A DNA stretch of 64,000 nucleotides from Neotamlana laminarinivorans. Its GTDB lineage: Bacteria > Bacteroidota > Bacteroidia > Flavobacteriales > Flavobacteriaceae. The DNA is taken from positions 310,001 to 374,000 of the forward strand of contig NZ_JAJAPW010000003.1 of NCBI RefSeq assembly GCF_020523925.1. Direction: 5' to 3'. Position numbers and translations under genes: made by a program. The notes under the pieces were generated by a model. That model was not told the DNA's origin. It saw only the letters and a list, made by a program, of their open reading frames with translations, and did no database searches. Below are positions 26,502 through 36,803 of this stretch, piece after piece (within the stretch, counting starts at the first letter, position 1; every line of letters begins with the position of its first letter).

Positions 26502-29500
26502 ATGCGCATTCAATTTAATTTTTTAATACTGTGGCTATTGTTAACTCAGTTTGGTTACAGTCAGTTTAATAATTTAAAATTCGAAAATCTTGATACCTAT
26601 AATGGTTTATCAAGTAGTACTTGTGTTGAAATTTATCAAGATGATGATGGGTTTTTATGGATAGGAACTATTGATGGGCTTAACAAATACAATGGATACG
26701 AATTTGAGGTTTTTAGGTCTGTTTTAAACGATGAAACATCTATAAGTAATAACCGAATAAATACTATTGTAGAAGATAATCAAGGTAATTTATGGGTTGG
26801 AACCAATAACGGTTTAAATTTATTTAATAAGCAAACACGTAAATTTACACGCATTAACCTTTACGACAACTTATCTTTAGCTAGCACCAATAAAAAAATT
26901 ATTAACGATTTACTTTATGATGGTATTAATAATAATTTATGGGTAGCCACTAACATTGGTGTAATTAAAATTGAACTTGGCGATTATATTATAGATAGTG
27001 AAAACTCAAATTTCTCCTATTATATTCATAATCAATCTGATGTTAAATCTATAGATAACAACAGCGTTAACGTAATTTTAAAAGATCCAGAAGGTAATAT
27101 TTGGATAGCTACAAATGGTGAATATTTAAACAAATACAATTCTCAGAATAATAATTTTGATAGAATTTATATAGATAGTAGCGAGTCTTACGAATTAAAC
27201 CATATCACAAAAAAAATGTTTATTGATGCCGATGGTGATTTTTGGATTGGCAACGATGCATCAAATTTTATACTCTGGAACAGAAAATCTAATACATTTA
27301 AACATGTATCAATTAGCGATAAAAGTATTCCTGTTTATGATATTTATCAAGATAGAAATGGTTTGTTTTGGATGTCTACAGATGTTCATGGCTTATTCTT
27401 ATTCGAAAAACATAATAACGAAATTAAGGTAATACAAAATGTTTTAAACGATTATTCAGATCCATTTTCTCTACCCAATAATAAACCAACAAAAATTATT
27501 GAAGATAAAAGCGGCGTTTTTTGGATTGGAAGTTACGATAAAGGTGTTAGTATGCTCGATTTATCAAATTCATTTGGGCATTACTACTTCAAGCCTTATC
27601 ATAAAAATGGTTTAAACCAAAAAACAGTACAATCTGTTTTACAAGATTCAAAAGGTAGAATATGGATTAGTGCCTACTCAGGAGGGTTAAATTTATTTAA
27701 TGAAAACACACAGAGTTTCACCCATTTTGAGAGTGGTAACAACTCCAGCAGTTTGAGTTCTAATAAAATAATGTACACTTTTGAGGGTAACGATGGTAGT
27801 ATTTGGGTGTGTACATTAGATGGTGGAGTTAATAAATTTAATCCGGAAACAGGACAGTCAAAAGTATTTGTTCATCGCGATAATGATGTTAATTCTATAG
27901 GACAAAGTTCTGTTTGGACTGGGGTAGAAGATAAAGAAGGGCGAGTTTGGTTTGGTTTAAGAACAGAGGGTTTAAGTGTTTATAATGCTAAAACCAATAA
28001 GTTTACCAATTATAAAAATGAGTTTGGTAACGATAATAATTTAATAAGTAACGCGGTATTATGTTCGTTTATAGATTCAAAAAACCGTTTATTTATAGGT
28101 ACATCGTTAGGTTTAAATGTAATTAATTTAAATGCGTTTAAATCCTACATTCCAGAACGCTTAAATTTCGATTTGGTAAAAGGTAACGGTCTGGAAGGTA
28201 TTGGTATTAATTACATTACCGAAGACCATTTAGGCAACATTTGGGTTGGTGCAGATAGTGGCGTGCATAAGCTTTCAACAAAATTAAATATAACAAAATC
28301 ATATTCATCAACTACTGGGTTACCAAATAATTTAGTAGTTGGTATTCAGGAGGACAATGATTACAATATTTGGATTACTACAAAGGGTGGTTTATCGTTG
28401 TTAAATCCTAATACTCATGTTTTTAAAAACTTTAATGCTCACGATGGACTTCAAGGTCCAGAATTTCAAAGTAAATCTATAACTAAAACAAATGATGGAC
28501 GCATTATAGTTGGAGGTATAAACGGCTTTAATATGTTTCATCCCAAAGATATCGTTTATCCAGCATCAGTAAATATTAAACCTCAAATTACAAATTTTAG
28601 GCTTAACAATAAAAATGTAGTGGCGGGCGATTCTATAAACGGACGTATAGTGCTAAACAAGGGCATTTCCGAAGTGCAAAACATTACATTAAAGTATAAC
28701 GAAAATTATATATCCTTTGAGTTTTTAGGTTTATATCTTGAAAATCCAGACCGTGTGCAATACGCATATAGAATGAATGGTTTAGACGACGAATTTATAA
28801 AAATAGGTTCAAATAGAGTGGTGAATCTTTCGAATTTAGAATCTGGTGACTATACATTTGAGGTAAAAGCAACAACCACAGGGCAATGGGATGAAGCACA
28901 AGCAACAACTATAAACCTAAAAATATTACCACCAATCTGGAGAACATGGTGGGCCTATGTAATTTATTTGGTTTTAGGAGTTTTAATTTCTTGGGTAATT
29001 TTACATTATTACACACTAAAAGTACAAGAAGGCCAGTTGCGAGAATTAGACCAAATGAAACTACAGTTTTTTGTAAATGTATCGCATGAGTTTAGAACGC
29101 CTTTAACTTTAATTTTAAATCCAGTAGATAAAATTTTATCAAGTTTTAATAACGATCCCGAAGTGGTTAAAACCTCTGCTTTATCTATTCAGCGTAGTGC
29201 GCGCCGCCTTCTGCATTTAGTAAATCAGTTATTAGATTACAGAAAAATGGATGTAGGTATGTCTCCGGTTAGGTTAGAAAAAGGTGACATAATAAAATTT
29301 GGGCAAGATATATTTTCCCTATTTAAAGGTTTGGCCTTTAAAAAGGAAATTGAGTATAAATTTAAAAGCGCTTCCAATGAAATTATCATGCTTTTCGATT
29401 TTGACAAAGTTGAAAAAATAATAACCAACTTAATATCAAATGCATTAAAATTTACAGGAAGTGGAGGTAAAATTACAGTTGCTATAAACAGAGTTGAAGG

Positions 29501-30701
29501 TAACGTGTTAAACCCAAAAAACATGTTATTTAAAAAGGGAAAATTAAATGATTATGTTGAAATTGTAGTAAAAGACACAGGTGTAGGTTTAGATAAAGAC
29601 CAGTTAAAACATATTTTCTCCAGGTTTCACAACGAAGATCCTACAAAAACAGGAACAGGTATTGGGCTTAATTTTACAAAAGCTTTAGTTGAAGCTCAAG
29701 GTGGAGAAATTCATGTAGAAAGTAAGTTAAATAAAGGAGCTAAGTTTATTGTAAAGTTGCCTATTAACTCTAATGCAAAAGCCGAAAAAGTTGAGAACGT
29801 TAAAAATGAATTTTTAATTAATTCTATTAAAACAGTTGAATATGATATGCTAATTTCTGATGATGTTAATCTTGAAGCCGATATAGAGAATAACACAGAA
29901 ACAAACAAAAAAGATAAAAAACCAGTGGTACTAATTGTTGAAGATAACAAAGAGTTACGCACACATTTAAGCAACGACTTAAAAAAATTCTATACAGTTA
30001 AACAGGCAGTTAACGGAGAAGAAGGGCTTAAAAAAGTAAAAAAGATGCTTCCTGATGTTGTAATTAGCGATGTTATGATGCCTAAAATGAATGGTTTCGA
30101 GTTGTGTAAGTACATTAAATCAGAGTTTGAAACCTCTCATATTCCTGTTTTACTTTTAACAGCAAAAACTCTTGAGGAAGACCGAATACATGGTTATCAA
30201 CACGGTGCAGATGGTTATATATCCAAACCTTTTGTAACTAATGTGCTAATGGCTAGAGTGAAAAATTTATTAGATTCAAAAAATAGATTACGTAAACGAT
30301 ACTCTGAAATTGGCGGTATATTTCCCTCTAGCGAAGTTACAACCAATAATTTAGATGAGGTTTTTTTAGATAAAGTAACTAAAGTTATTCTTGATAATGT
30401 TAGCGATTTAGATTTTAAACAAGAGCAATTATTAAAAGAAATAGGTATTGGACGCTCTCAATTTTACAGAAAAATTAATTCTCTTACGGGTAGTAATCCT
30501 AGTAATTTTATTCGCACTATTCGTTTGCGTTACGCATCAGAGTTGTTGTTAAAAGAACAATACTCAATTAAAGAGGTAACTCACATGTCTGGGTTTAATT
30601 CTACGGCATATTTTAGTAAAACCTTTAAAGAACTTTTCGATTTAACCCCTAGTCAATTTATTGAAAAGAAGCTCGAAAAAACAGAGAAACAACATATTTA
30701 G
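26502..30701 (+). CDS. Hybrid two-component system sensor-regulator (HTCS)
   Basis: One-protein signalling system of 1399 residues in the inner membrane. After a signal peptide come two periplasmic seven-bladed propellers of regulator repeats (about 30-700, each with a D-x-x-G-x-x-WIGT-like motif) and a Y_Y_Y domain (about 740-790). Then follow a membrane helix (about 817-838), a histidine kinase with His862 in NVSHEFRTPL, an ATPase domain (about 960-1090), a receiver with Asp1190 in ISDVMMPKM and an AraC-type DNA-binding domain (about 1290-1395). The periplasmic part binds an oligosaccharide of the substrate and the AraC domain activates PUL genes. The tandem 21-bp elements at four promoters are its likely targets. 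Confidence 0.96.
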   Translation: MRIQFNFLILWLLLTQFGYSQFNNLKFENLDTYNGLSSSTCVEIYQDDDGFLWIGTIDGLNKYNGYEFEVFRSVLNDETSISNNRINTIVEDNQGNLWVGTNNGLNLFNKQTRKFTRINLYDNLSLASTNKKIINDLLYDGINNNLWVATNIGVIKIELGDYIIDSENSNFSYYIHNQSDVKSIDNNSVNVILKDPEGNIWIATNGEYLNKYNSQNNNFDRIYIDSSESYELNHITKKMFIDADGDFWIGNDASNFILWNRKSNTFKHVSISDKSIPVYDIYQDRNGLFWMSTDVHGLFLFEKHNNEIKVIQNVLNDYSDPFSLPNNKPTKIIEDKSGVFWIGSYDKGVSMLDLSNSFGHYYFKPYHKNGLNQKTVQSVLQDSKGRIWISAYSGGLNLFNENTQSFTHFESGNNSSSLSSNKIMYTFEGNDGSIWVCTLDGGVNKFNPETGQSKVFVHRDNDVNSIGQSSVWTGVEDKEGRVWFGLRTEGLSVYNAKTNKFTNYKNEFGNDNNLISNAVLCSFIDSKNRLFIGTSLGLNVINLNAFKSYIPERLNFDLVKGNGLEGIGINYITEDHLGNIWVGADSGVHKLSTKLNITKSYSSTTGLPNNLVVGIQEDNDYNIWITTKGGLSLLNPNTHVFKNFNAHDGLQGPEFQSKSITKTNDGRIIVGGINGFNMFHPKDIVYPASVNIKPQITNFRLNNKNVVAGDSINGRIVLNKGISEVQNITLKYNENYISFEFLGLYLENPDRVQYAYRMNGLDDEFIKIGSNRVVNLSNLESGDYTFEVKATTTGQWDEAQATTINLKILPPIWRTWWAYVIYLVLGVLISWVILHYYTLKVQEGQLRELDQMKLQFFVNVSHEFRTPLTLILNPVDKILSSFNNDPEVVKTSALSIQRSARRLLHLVNQLLDYRKMDVGMSPVRLEKGDIIKFGQDIFSLFKGLAFKKEIEYKFKSASNEIIMLFDFDKVEKIITNLISNALKFTGSGGKITVAINRVEGNVLNPKNMLFKKGKLNDYVEIVVKDTGVGLDKDQLKHIFSRFHNEDPTKTGTGIGLNFTKALVEAQGGEIHVESKLNKGAKFIVKLPINSNAKAEKVENVKNEFLINSIKTVEYDMLISDDVNLEADIENNTETNKKDKKPVVLIVEDNKELRTHLSNDLKKFYTVKQAVNGEEGLKKVKKMLPDVVISDVMMPKMNGFELCKYIKSEFETSHIPVLLLTAKTLEEDRIHGYQHGADGYISKPFVTNVLMARVKNLLDSKNRLRKRYSEIGGIFPSSEVTTNNLDEVFLDKVTKVILDNVSDLDFKQEQLLKEIGIGRSQFYRKINSLTGSNPSNFIRTIRLRYASELLLKEQYSIKEVTHMSGFNSTAYFSKTFKELFDLTPSQFIEKKLEKTEKQHI

Positions 30702-30716
30702 GTTTAATTGAAAATT

Positions 30717-30757
30717 AAAAGAGGACATTTCAAGTTTATGTAATGTGCCTCTTTTTT
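30717..30757. terminator. Bidirectional terminator between HTCS and esterase genes
   Basis: AAAAGAGG (30717-30724) pairs with CCTCTTTT (30748-30755). An inner ACATT/AATGT extension lengthens the stem, and outer A and T tracts serve both convergent genes. Confidence 0.75.
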
Positions 30758-30759
30758 TA

Positions 30760-32280
30760 TTATCGTGTTTTAAAAGGGTAAGCTGGTAAATTTTCTTCGT
30801 TAACCAGATTTACATTAGGTTTTCCAGCAAATGCATACCTTACGTAAAGTGGTGTATTTACGTCATTATGACTTAAAATTACAGTTTCTCCTTCAATTTT
30901 TGCATCAGCCATTTTCCATTTTTTTGTGCTATCTGCTATCCAAAAACCTTTTGGGGTTTCACCATCGGTTGTTTTTAAGCCATTACTGTTTTTAAAATGA
31001 ATAATTAGTTTGTTTTCACTAACTTCTACAGATTTTAACATGGGGCCTTCTGCAATAATAGGTTTATTTAGTGTGTTTTTTGCAACAAGTAAAGCTAAAC
31101 GTTCACCAATGGGTAATTTATCTTTTGGGTGTATATTATCAACATCACCTAAATCAATCGTATTAACAACACTTGTATTTGGTAAATTAAGTGCTTTTAA
31201 TTGCGATGCACGCATCCATGCAAAAGATTCTTCGGTTGGGTTTTCAGGGTCTATATCTGGTTTTTTAACCGTGCCTTTTCCGTATCCTGGTAGCATAACA
31301 ATAGCAAAATGCATAGTATCGTTTTGCCATTTTTTTCGATAATTTAAAATCCATTGTTGTAACACATCGCTATATTCTTGCATACCTATAACTCTATGAA
31401 ACCAATTGGTTTCGTTTACAGTTGGCACCCCAGAAATATATCGTGTATTACGCTCGCCTTGGTACCAAACCAAACCTCTGCAAGCAAAAGGTATTAAAGG
31501 GTGCATCATGGCATTGTAAATAATATTTGGTTGACGGCGCATAAAAACATCTTCTTTTTGAGACCAACCATTTGGGGCGTTTAACGACTTTTTTATGGTA
31601 TTTCTGGTCATCATATCTTTATCAAAATCGTACATAATGTTTTTAAAATACATAAAGTCGTTTTCCATATCGCGAGGCATCCAAGCTTCAATAGATGAGC
31701 TTCCCCAAGACGCATGAATAATTCCAACAGGAATATCTCCTAATTGTTCTAAATAATACGAAAAAGCAGAAGCTACAGCACTAGAAGAGTTACCAAGTTG
31801 CCATTTTCCAGTTACCTCATCTTCTTCCTCAAAAGAAACGGTGCGTTTTACATCAAAACTGCGAATATTTTCAGATAAAGGTGTAATAGCTTTAACATCA
31901 GGAACATTATCAACATTCATTTGCATGTTGGACTGCCCAGAACAAATCCAAACTTCACCAACTAGAATATTTTTTATTTTTATTTCAGATGATTTTGATT
32001 TAATAATCATTTCACCAGCAGTTTTATTAGCTTGTAGTGGCTCTAATTTAAGCATCCATTTACCGTTGCTATCTGCTAGTGTAGATTTGTTTTGGTTAGA
32101 AAAAGTTACAGTAATACTATCGTTAGGTGAAGATAAACCCCAAACAGGAACAGCAACACCTTGTTGTAAAACCATGTTATCACCAAAAAGGTTAGAGGGT
32201 TTTAATTCCTGTGAAAAACTTAAAACTGATTTTGTTAATAGTAAAAGTAAGGTTAATGTGTTAAGAACCTGATTATTCAT
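30760..32280 (-). CDS. Secreted sialate O-acetylesterase-like (SASA) esterase
   Basis: A 506-residue SGNH-type esterase with a signal peptide (LLLLLTKSVLSFSQ). It has an N-terminal beta domain starting LFGDNMVLQQGVAVPVWG and block I around ICSGQSNMQMN, whose Ser is the nucleophile. The C-terminal catalytic Asp-x-x-His lies near DNIHPKDK. The family removes O-acetyl groups from sugars; many PUL members act on plant or algal glycans, not sialic acid. It is the second gene of the GH78 operon, 24 nt after GH78. Removal of acetyl groups from rhamnose-bearing oligosaccharides is plausible. Confidence 0.9.
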   Translation of the reverse strand: MNNQVLNTLTLLLLLTKSVLSFSQELKPSNLFGDNMVLQQGVAVPVWGLSSPNDSITVTFSNQNKSTLADSNGKWMLKLEPLQANKTAGEMIIKSKSSEIKIKNILVGEVWICSGQSNMQMNVDNVPDVKAITPLSENIRSFDVKRTVSFEEEDEVTGKWQLGNSSSAVASAFSYYLEQLGDIPVGIIHASWGSSSIEAWMPRDMENDFMYFKNIMYDFDKDMMTRNTIKKSLNAPNGWSQKEDVFMRRQPNIIYNAMMHPLIPFACRGLVWYQGERNTRYISGVPTVNETNWFHRVIGMQEYSDVLQQWILNYRKKWQNDTMHFAIVMLPGYGKGTVKKPDIDPENPTEESFAWMRASQLKALNLPNTSVVNTIDLGDVDNIHPKDKLPIGERLALLVAKNTLNKPIIAEGPMLKSVEVSENKLIIHFKNSNGLKTTDGETPKGFWIADSTKKWKMADAKIEGETVILSHNDVNTPLYVRYAFAGKPNVNLVNEENLPAYPFKTR

Positions 32281-32304
32281 TTTTTTATAAAAAGTTGATT
32301 GTGT

Positions 32305-34140
32305 TTAATTTACTAATTCAATAATACTTTCACCAGATTTTAATGCAACTGAATTTACTTTCCGTTTTACTTTTTTATTGTTTAAGTAAGCTTTTTTAAA
32401 TGGTTTTGGTATCGAAAATTCGGCAGTCATCCCGTCTGGGATTGTAATTGTAAATGTAGAGCTTTGTGCCGAGGTTTTTTCATAATTTCCTAAAATAATA
32501 CCATGTTGCGTTGGTGTTTTTATTTTGGAAAATGTTAAGTCGCCCATTTTAGGTTTTATCTGTGCAATTTTAAACCCAGGAGTTTTTGGTTGTATGCCCC
32601 ATAAATAGCGAGTAATAGCATTTAACGGAGCGGTTCCCCAAGCATGATTCCAGTCGGTATTGGGTTTGTATTTAACATCCCAAGCTTCCATAGCCATTGT
32701 AGAACCTACCTTTATCATGTTCCACCAATTTCTATCTCCAATGGTGTCAGAAATTAAATGATTTGCGTAACGTTCTTCATCATACTTATACAGGCCTTCA
32801 AGTAAATATTGAGCTCCATAAACACTGCAGGCCATTCCTCTAGATTTAATAAACTTAGTTACCGAAGCAATATGTTCTTCAGGAACTAAATCGAAAGCTA
32901 AAGGAAGCATATTGCCGTGTAAAGATGCATGTTTTGAGCCCTCACCATCAATATAAATGCCTCTTTCAGAATCTAAAAATGTGTTATTTATAGTTTGTTT
33001 TACTTGTTTAGCTTTTTTACTGAATAATGCGGCATCATCTGGTTTATGTAAAGCTTTAGCAATTTTACTCATTAACACCATATTTTTGTAGTAAAAGGCG
33101 TTTATGGCGGTGTTAACATCAACAATTTCGTAACCATCTCTTTCGCCTTCGGCAGTAGCGAGTTTCCAGCCTGTATCTTTTTGTGCTGGTGGCCAATCTA
33201 TAATATCTTTAATTTTTGTGTTCGGTTTTTTAAACCCTAATTTTTTTATTATATCTTTAGTTAGGTTTGGCGATTTAGAGCTTATTAGGCCATCAGGTCG
33301 TTCTAAATCCATTAATGTTTTAAGCTTTAAATTGTCGTAATGGTCTTCTAAAGGTTTTAGGTCGCCAGTATACATATAATCGGTATAAAACATTAGCACA
33401 GTATGTAGTAGCCACTCTGTTGGCCATGTAGGATGATTAATAAAATAGGCATTCGTGCGTCGTGCCATGGTGTATAGGCTATCAACACTATAATGGCTAA
33501 GTTGGTTTATGTATGCATCGGCTTCATAAGGAATGCGTTCACGATCGCCATCAACGTAATATCCTGTAAATGTGGTAGCTTTTATAGTATGTTTACATAG
33601 CGACCAAATAGAATCCATAGTAGGATTAGAGGAAGAGAAATAACTAGCGTCATCATTAAATTTGGCATGTAATGCTTTTTGTTTAAATTCAATATTATCT
33701 ATTGGTATGTTTAGGTTTTCAACTTCAGCATAACGAAAAGGTATAATTACTCCAACCGAATCTGGCAGCATTATCGCATCTCCTGTGGTATTTCTTTTGT
33801 ATGCTTTTATACTTACGTTGGTTGGTGTATTGGCTTTTAAATTTGGTAAAACAGATTTTCTGTACCTAATAGTTGCACCGGGTTTTCTGTCAATTTTGTT
33901 TTCGGAAATTAGTTTTTCTCCTAAATGAATAATTAATGAATCACTTTGTGTTTGAGTTGATGTTACTTCAATAGTACCAAAATAGGCTTTTCCGAAATCT
34001 AAAAAATAATGTCCATTTTTAATTTTAACTACTTTTTTAGGTTTAAAAAAAGAGTTCTCTAATTGTATGTGGTCGTTGGTTTGACTATATGAACTTAAAA
34101 TTGCAAAAAAGCAGATTGTAAAAAGAATGATGTTTTTCAT
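32305..34140 (-). CDS. GH78-type alpha-L-rhamnosidase
   Basis: A 611-residue secreted enzyme (signal FFAILSSYSQ) with an N-terminal beta-sandwich and an (alpha/alpha)6 barrel. The DGDRERIPYEADAYINQ motif is the variant active-site loop of Bacteroidetes GH78-like enzymes, with the general-acid Glu. WNHAWGTAPLNAITRYLWG and QPKTPGF are the usual C-terminal signatures. It is shorter than multi-domain GH78 proteins. It would remove alpha-L-rhamnose, or a related 6-deoxy or L-sugar, from side chains. First gene of a two-gene operon with the SASA esterase. Its promoter lies in the 212-bp gap shared with the main operon, but no tandem element pointing this way was found. Confidence 0.87.
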   Translation of the reverse strand: MKNIILFTICFFAILSSYSQTNDHIQLENSFFKPKKVVKIKNGHYFLDFGKAYFGTIEVTSTQTQSDSLIIHLGEKLISENKIDRKPGATIRYRKSVLPNLKANTPTNVSIKAYKRNTTGDAIMLPDSVGVIIPFRYAEVENLNIPIDNIEFKQKALHAKFNDDASYFSSSNPTMDSIWSLCKHTIKATTFTGYYVDGDRERIPYEADAYINQLSHYSVDSLYTMARRTNAYFINHPTWPTEWLLHTVLMFYTDYMYTGDLKPLEDHYDNLKLKTLMDLERPDGLISSKSPNLTKDIIKKLGFKKPNTKIKDIIDWPPAQKDTGWKLATAEGERDGYEIVDVNTAINAFYYKNMVLMSKIAKALHKPDDAALFSKKAKQVKQTINNTFLDSERGIYIDGEGSKHASLHGNMLPLAFDLVPEEHIASVTKFIKSRGMACSVYGAQYLLEGLYKYDEERYANHLISDTIGDRNWWNMIKVGSTMAMEAWDVKYKPNTDWNHAWGTAPLNAITRYLWGIQPKTPGFKIAQIKPKMGDLTFSKIKTPTQHGIILGNYEKTSAQSSTFTITIPDGMTAEFSIPKPFKKAYLNNKKVKRKVNSVALKSGESIIELVN

Positions 34141-34260
34141 TAATTTTTTTATTTGAAATTAATGAAAAGAAGAGGTCTTAACAAGTTTCTTATACAGAAA
34201 GCATATATGAATCGACGAAGGTTAGTTTAACCATAATGTATTTAATAGGTTATTAAAAAA

Positions 34261-34326
34261 TGAGCAATAGTTTATAAGCTATGGTTCATATTTTATATCA
34301 ATAACACACCATAGTTTATATCATTG
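34261..34326 (+). promoter_or_regulatory. Main operon promoter with HTCS-type tandem element
   Basis: The 35-bp stretch 34261-34295 is 26 of 35 identical to the tandem element before GH88, with units at 34261 and 34282. The -7 box TATCATTG (34319-34326) begins 24 bp after it. The ATG at 34353 is 27 nt beyond the box. This would drive a ten-gene, 17.7-kb operon. Confidence 0.75.
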
Positions 34327-34352
34327 TATCTACCTAAACTAGATAATTATTA

Positions 34353-35447
34353 ATGACTAACATAAATTTTTTTGTTTTATTTTTCTTCGGAATTTTTGCC
34401 TGTAACGCGCAAAATATAATCTATGATAATTTAAATGTAGCACCTGTTGATGGCGGTTTGCAAATGGACGATTATTGGGTTTGGGGAAGCTCGGTTATAA
34501 AAGGAGACGATGGTTTATATCACATGTATGCGTCGCGTTGGCCACATTATTTGCCATTTCACCCCGGTTGGATGGTTGCTTCAGAAATTGTTCATGCCAC
34601 ATCAAAAACACCAGAAGGGCCTTATAAATTTCAAGATGTTGCCTTAGGAAGTCGTGGTGCTCAATTTTGGGATGGTCGCTCATGTCACAATCCTAAAATT
34701 GTAAAACATAACGATACTTATATTTTGTATTACATGGGCTCTACACATCCTTTCGAAGAAGTTAATCACGACAATTTAGAGGAATTCGACTTAAAAAGTA
34801 AATGGTGTATCGCTGCACGTTGGGGTAAACGTGTTGGTGTCGCAACATCTAAAAGTCCGTTTGGACCTTGGGAACGACTCGATGCACCTATTCTAGAAGT
34901 AGAACCTAATAGTTATTACAGCTTTTTAACCTCAAATCCATCACCATTAATTAAAGATGATGGCTCTGTGGTGCTTTTATTTAAAGGTAGAAGTTATCAA
35001 GAGGATGGCATTACACATAGCGACATGAGTATAGGTGTTGCAACAGCGCCTTCGTTTGATGGTGAATATACGGTTGTAGGAACAAAACCTTTGTTCTCAA
35101 TGGAACATTTAGGCGAGGTTGAAGATCCGCATTTATGGAGCGATAATAACGGATTTCATTTAGTTGCAAAAGATCAGCGTGGATTAATAACTGGAGGTAA
35201 AGGTGATGGTTTATTAGCGCATTCAAAAGATGGCATTCATTGGGAAGTAGATAAATCGGCAAGAGCCTATACTAAAACCGTAAAATGGAATAACGGAAAA
35301 ACAATAAAACAAGGTCAATTAGAACGCCCGTTTGTATTTACAGAAAACGGCGTGCCAACACATATTTTCTTTGCTACAATGGATGGGCCAGGTGGTTTTG
35401 GTAATGGGACAAAAACTTGGAATATGGTTATTCCTTTAAAACAATAA
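34353..35447 (+). CDS. Secreted five-bladed beta-propeller glycoside hydrolase-like protein
   Basis: A 364-residue exported protein (signal FFVLFFFGIFACNAQ, possibly lipidated) with repeated strand patterns of GH43/GH32-type propellers. Candidate acids are Asp in LQMDDYWVWGSS, Asp in FWDGRSCHNPKI and Glu/Asp in GEVEDPHLW, the last resembling the family general-acid blade. I cannot place it in a named GH43 subfamily; it could be a separate propeller family. It is the first gene of the ten-gene operon, directly behind the HTCS-type promoter. An exo-glycosidase acting on the first released oligosaccharides is likely. Confidence 0.75.
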   Translation: MTNINFFVLFFFGIFACNAQNIIYDNLNVAPVDGGLQMDDYWVWGSSVIKGDDGLYHMYASRWPHYLPFHPGWMVASEIVHATSKTPEGPYKFQDVALGSRGAQFWDGRSCHNPKIVKHNDTYILYYMGSTHPFEEVNHDNLEEFDLKSKWCIAARWGKRVGVATSKSPFGPWERLDAPILEVEPNSYYSFLTSNPSPLIKDDGSVVLLFKGRSYQEDGITHSDMSIGVATAPSFDGEYTVVGTKPLFSMEHLGEVEDPHLWSDNNGFHLVAKDQRGLITGGKGDGLLAHSKDGIHWEVDKSARAYTKTVKWNNGKTIKQGQLERPFVFTENGVPTHIFFATMDGPGGFGNGTKTWNMVIPLKQ

Positions 35448-35474
35448 TTAAAAATCAACTAAAATATATTATAA

Positions 35475-36794
35475 ATGTATAGAAAAATATTAATCTGGTC
35501 AATTACAGCAGCACTTGCTGGTTTTTTATTCGGTTTCGATGTGGTCGTTATTTCGGGAGCCGATAAAAAATTACAGGCCTTATGGGGTTCGTCTGAAGCT
35601 TTTCATGGCATTGTAGTTATGGGAATGGCACTTTGGGGAACCGTTATTGGTGCTATTTTTGGCGGTTGGCCAACTAATAAATACGGACGAAAAAACACGC
35701 TTATCGTAATTGGTGTGATGTTTGCAGTTTCGGCAATTGGTTCGGCTTTGGCTAACGATCCGTATGTATTTGCTTTTGCACGTTTTATTGGCGGATTAGG
35801 AGTAGGAGCATCAACCATTGCCGCGCCTGCGTATATTTCGGAAATTGCGCCGGCTAAAGATCGTGGACGTTTGGTTGCTATGTATCAATTCAATATCGTT
35901 TTTGGTATTATGATGGCTTATGCATCAAATTATTTGTTAAGTGATATTGATGAAAACGATTGGCGTTGGATGTTGGGTGTAGAAGCTATTCCTGCGGTAT
36001 TGTATATTTTATTTGCTTTGCAAGTACCTAAAAGTCCGCGTTGGTTACTTTCAAAAAACAGAGAGGCTGAGGCACGAGAAGTTTTTGAAATGATTGAACC
36101 TTCTGCAAACATCGATGAGCTTATTAACGAACATCATGTACACGCAGCAAAAAGCGATAAAACCGAAACTATTTTTATAAAGAAATACAGGTTTCCTTTA
36201 ATGTTGGCTTTCTTAATTGCATTTTTTAATCAGTTTTCAGGAATAAATGCGGTGTTGTATTATGCGCCACGTATTTTCGAAGCTGCCGGATTGGGCGAAA
36301 ACTCGGCTTTATTAAATAGTATTGGTTTAGGTGTTACAAATTTAATATTCACATTGTTAGGTGTGTTTTTAATAGATAAACTAGGCCGTAAAACACTTAT
36401 GTACATTGGTTCTTTGGCCTATATTGTATCGTTAAGTTTATTATCTGCTGCTTTTTTCCTTGAATGGACAGGAATGGCGGTGCCATTTTTCTTATTTCTA
36501 TTTATTGCGGCTCATGCTGTTGGTCAAGGAGCCGTTATTTGGGTGTTTATTTCAGAAATTTTCCCAAATCATTTAAGAGCTTCGGGGCAGGCTTTTGGTA
36601 GTTCAACGCATTGGGTGCTGGCTGCATTAATTCCATCGTTATTTCCGTTATTATTAAAAGTTGCTGGTGGTGGCTTGGTGTTTTTAGTGTTTGCAGCTAT
36701 GATGATTTTACAATTGCTTTTTGTTGCTTTTATGATGCCAGAAACAAAGGGAAAAACGCTAGAGGAATTAGAAGACGTAATGCTAAAAAAATAA
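35475..36794 (+). CDS. Sugar porter of the major facilitator superfamily
   Basis: A 439-residue inner-membrane carrier with 12 predicted helices. Sugar-porter signatures are clear: GFDVVVISGA in helix 1, GRKNTLI, the RFIGGLGVG/YISEIAPAKDRGR pair, PKSPRWLL before the central loop, QFSGINAVLYY in helix 7 and PETKGKTLEEL at the end. It probably carries a monosaccharide or disaccharide from periplasm to cytoplasm by proton symport. It is 27 nt after the propeller gene and co-transcribed with the degradation enzymes, so its cargo should be one of their products, possibly a neutral L-sugar or unsaturated uronate. Confidence 0.93.
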   Translation: MYRKILIWSITAALAGFLFGFDVVVISGADKKLQALWGSSEAFHGIVVMGMALWGTVIGAIFGGWPTNKYGRKNTLIVIGVMFAVSAIGSALANDPYVFAFARFIGGLGVGASTIAAPAYISEIAPAKDRGRLVAMYQFNIVFGIMMAYASNYLLSDIDENDWRWMLGVEAIPAVLYILFALQVPKSPRWLLSKNREAEAREVFEMIEPSANIDELINEHHVHAAKSDKTETIFIKKYRFPLMLAFLIAFFNQFSGINAVLYYAPRIFEAAGLGENSALLNSIGLGVTNLIFTLLGVFLIDKLGRKTLMYIGSLAYIVSLSLLSAAFFLEWTGMAVPFFLFLFIAAHAVGQGAVIWVFISEIFPNHLRASGQAFGSSTHWVLAALIPSLFPLLLKVAGGGLVFLVFAAMMILQLLFVAFMMPETKGKTLEELEDVMLKK

Positions 36795-36803
36795 ACAAAG
36801 TGT

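Noticed and set aside
31841-32272. 143-codon open frame on the plus strand opposite the SASA esterase
   Set aside because: It is antisense to the conserved N-terminal part and nucleophile motif of the esterase and has no start signals.
34206-34240. Possible further tandem element in the GH78/main-operon gap
   Set aside because: A single unit-like stretch (34227-34240) matches 11 of 14, but no partner at 21 bp and no properly spaced -7 box exist on either strand.
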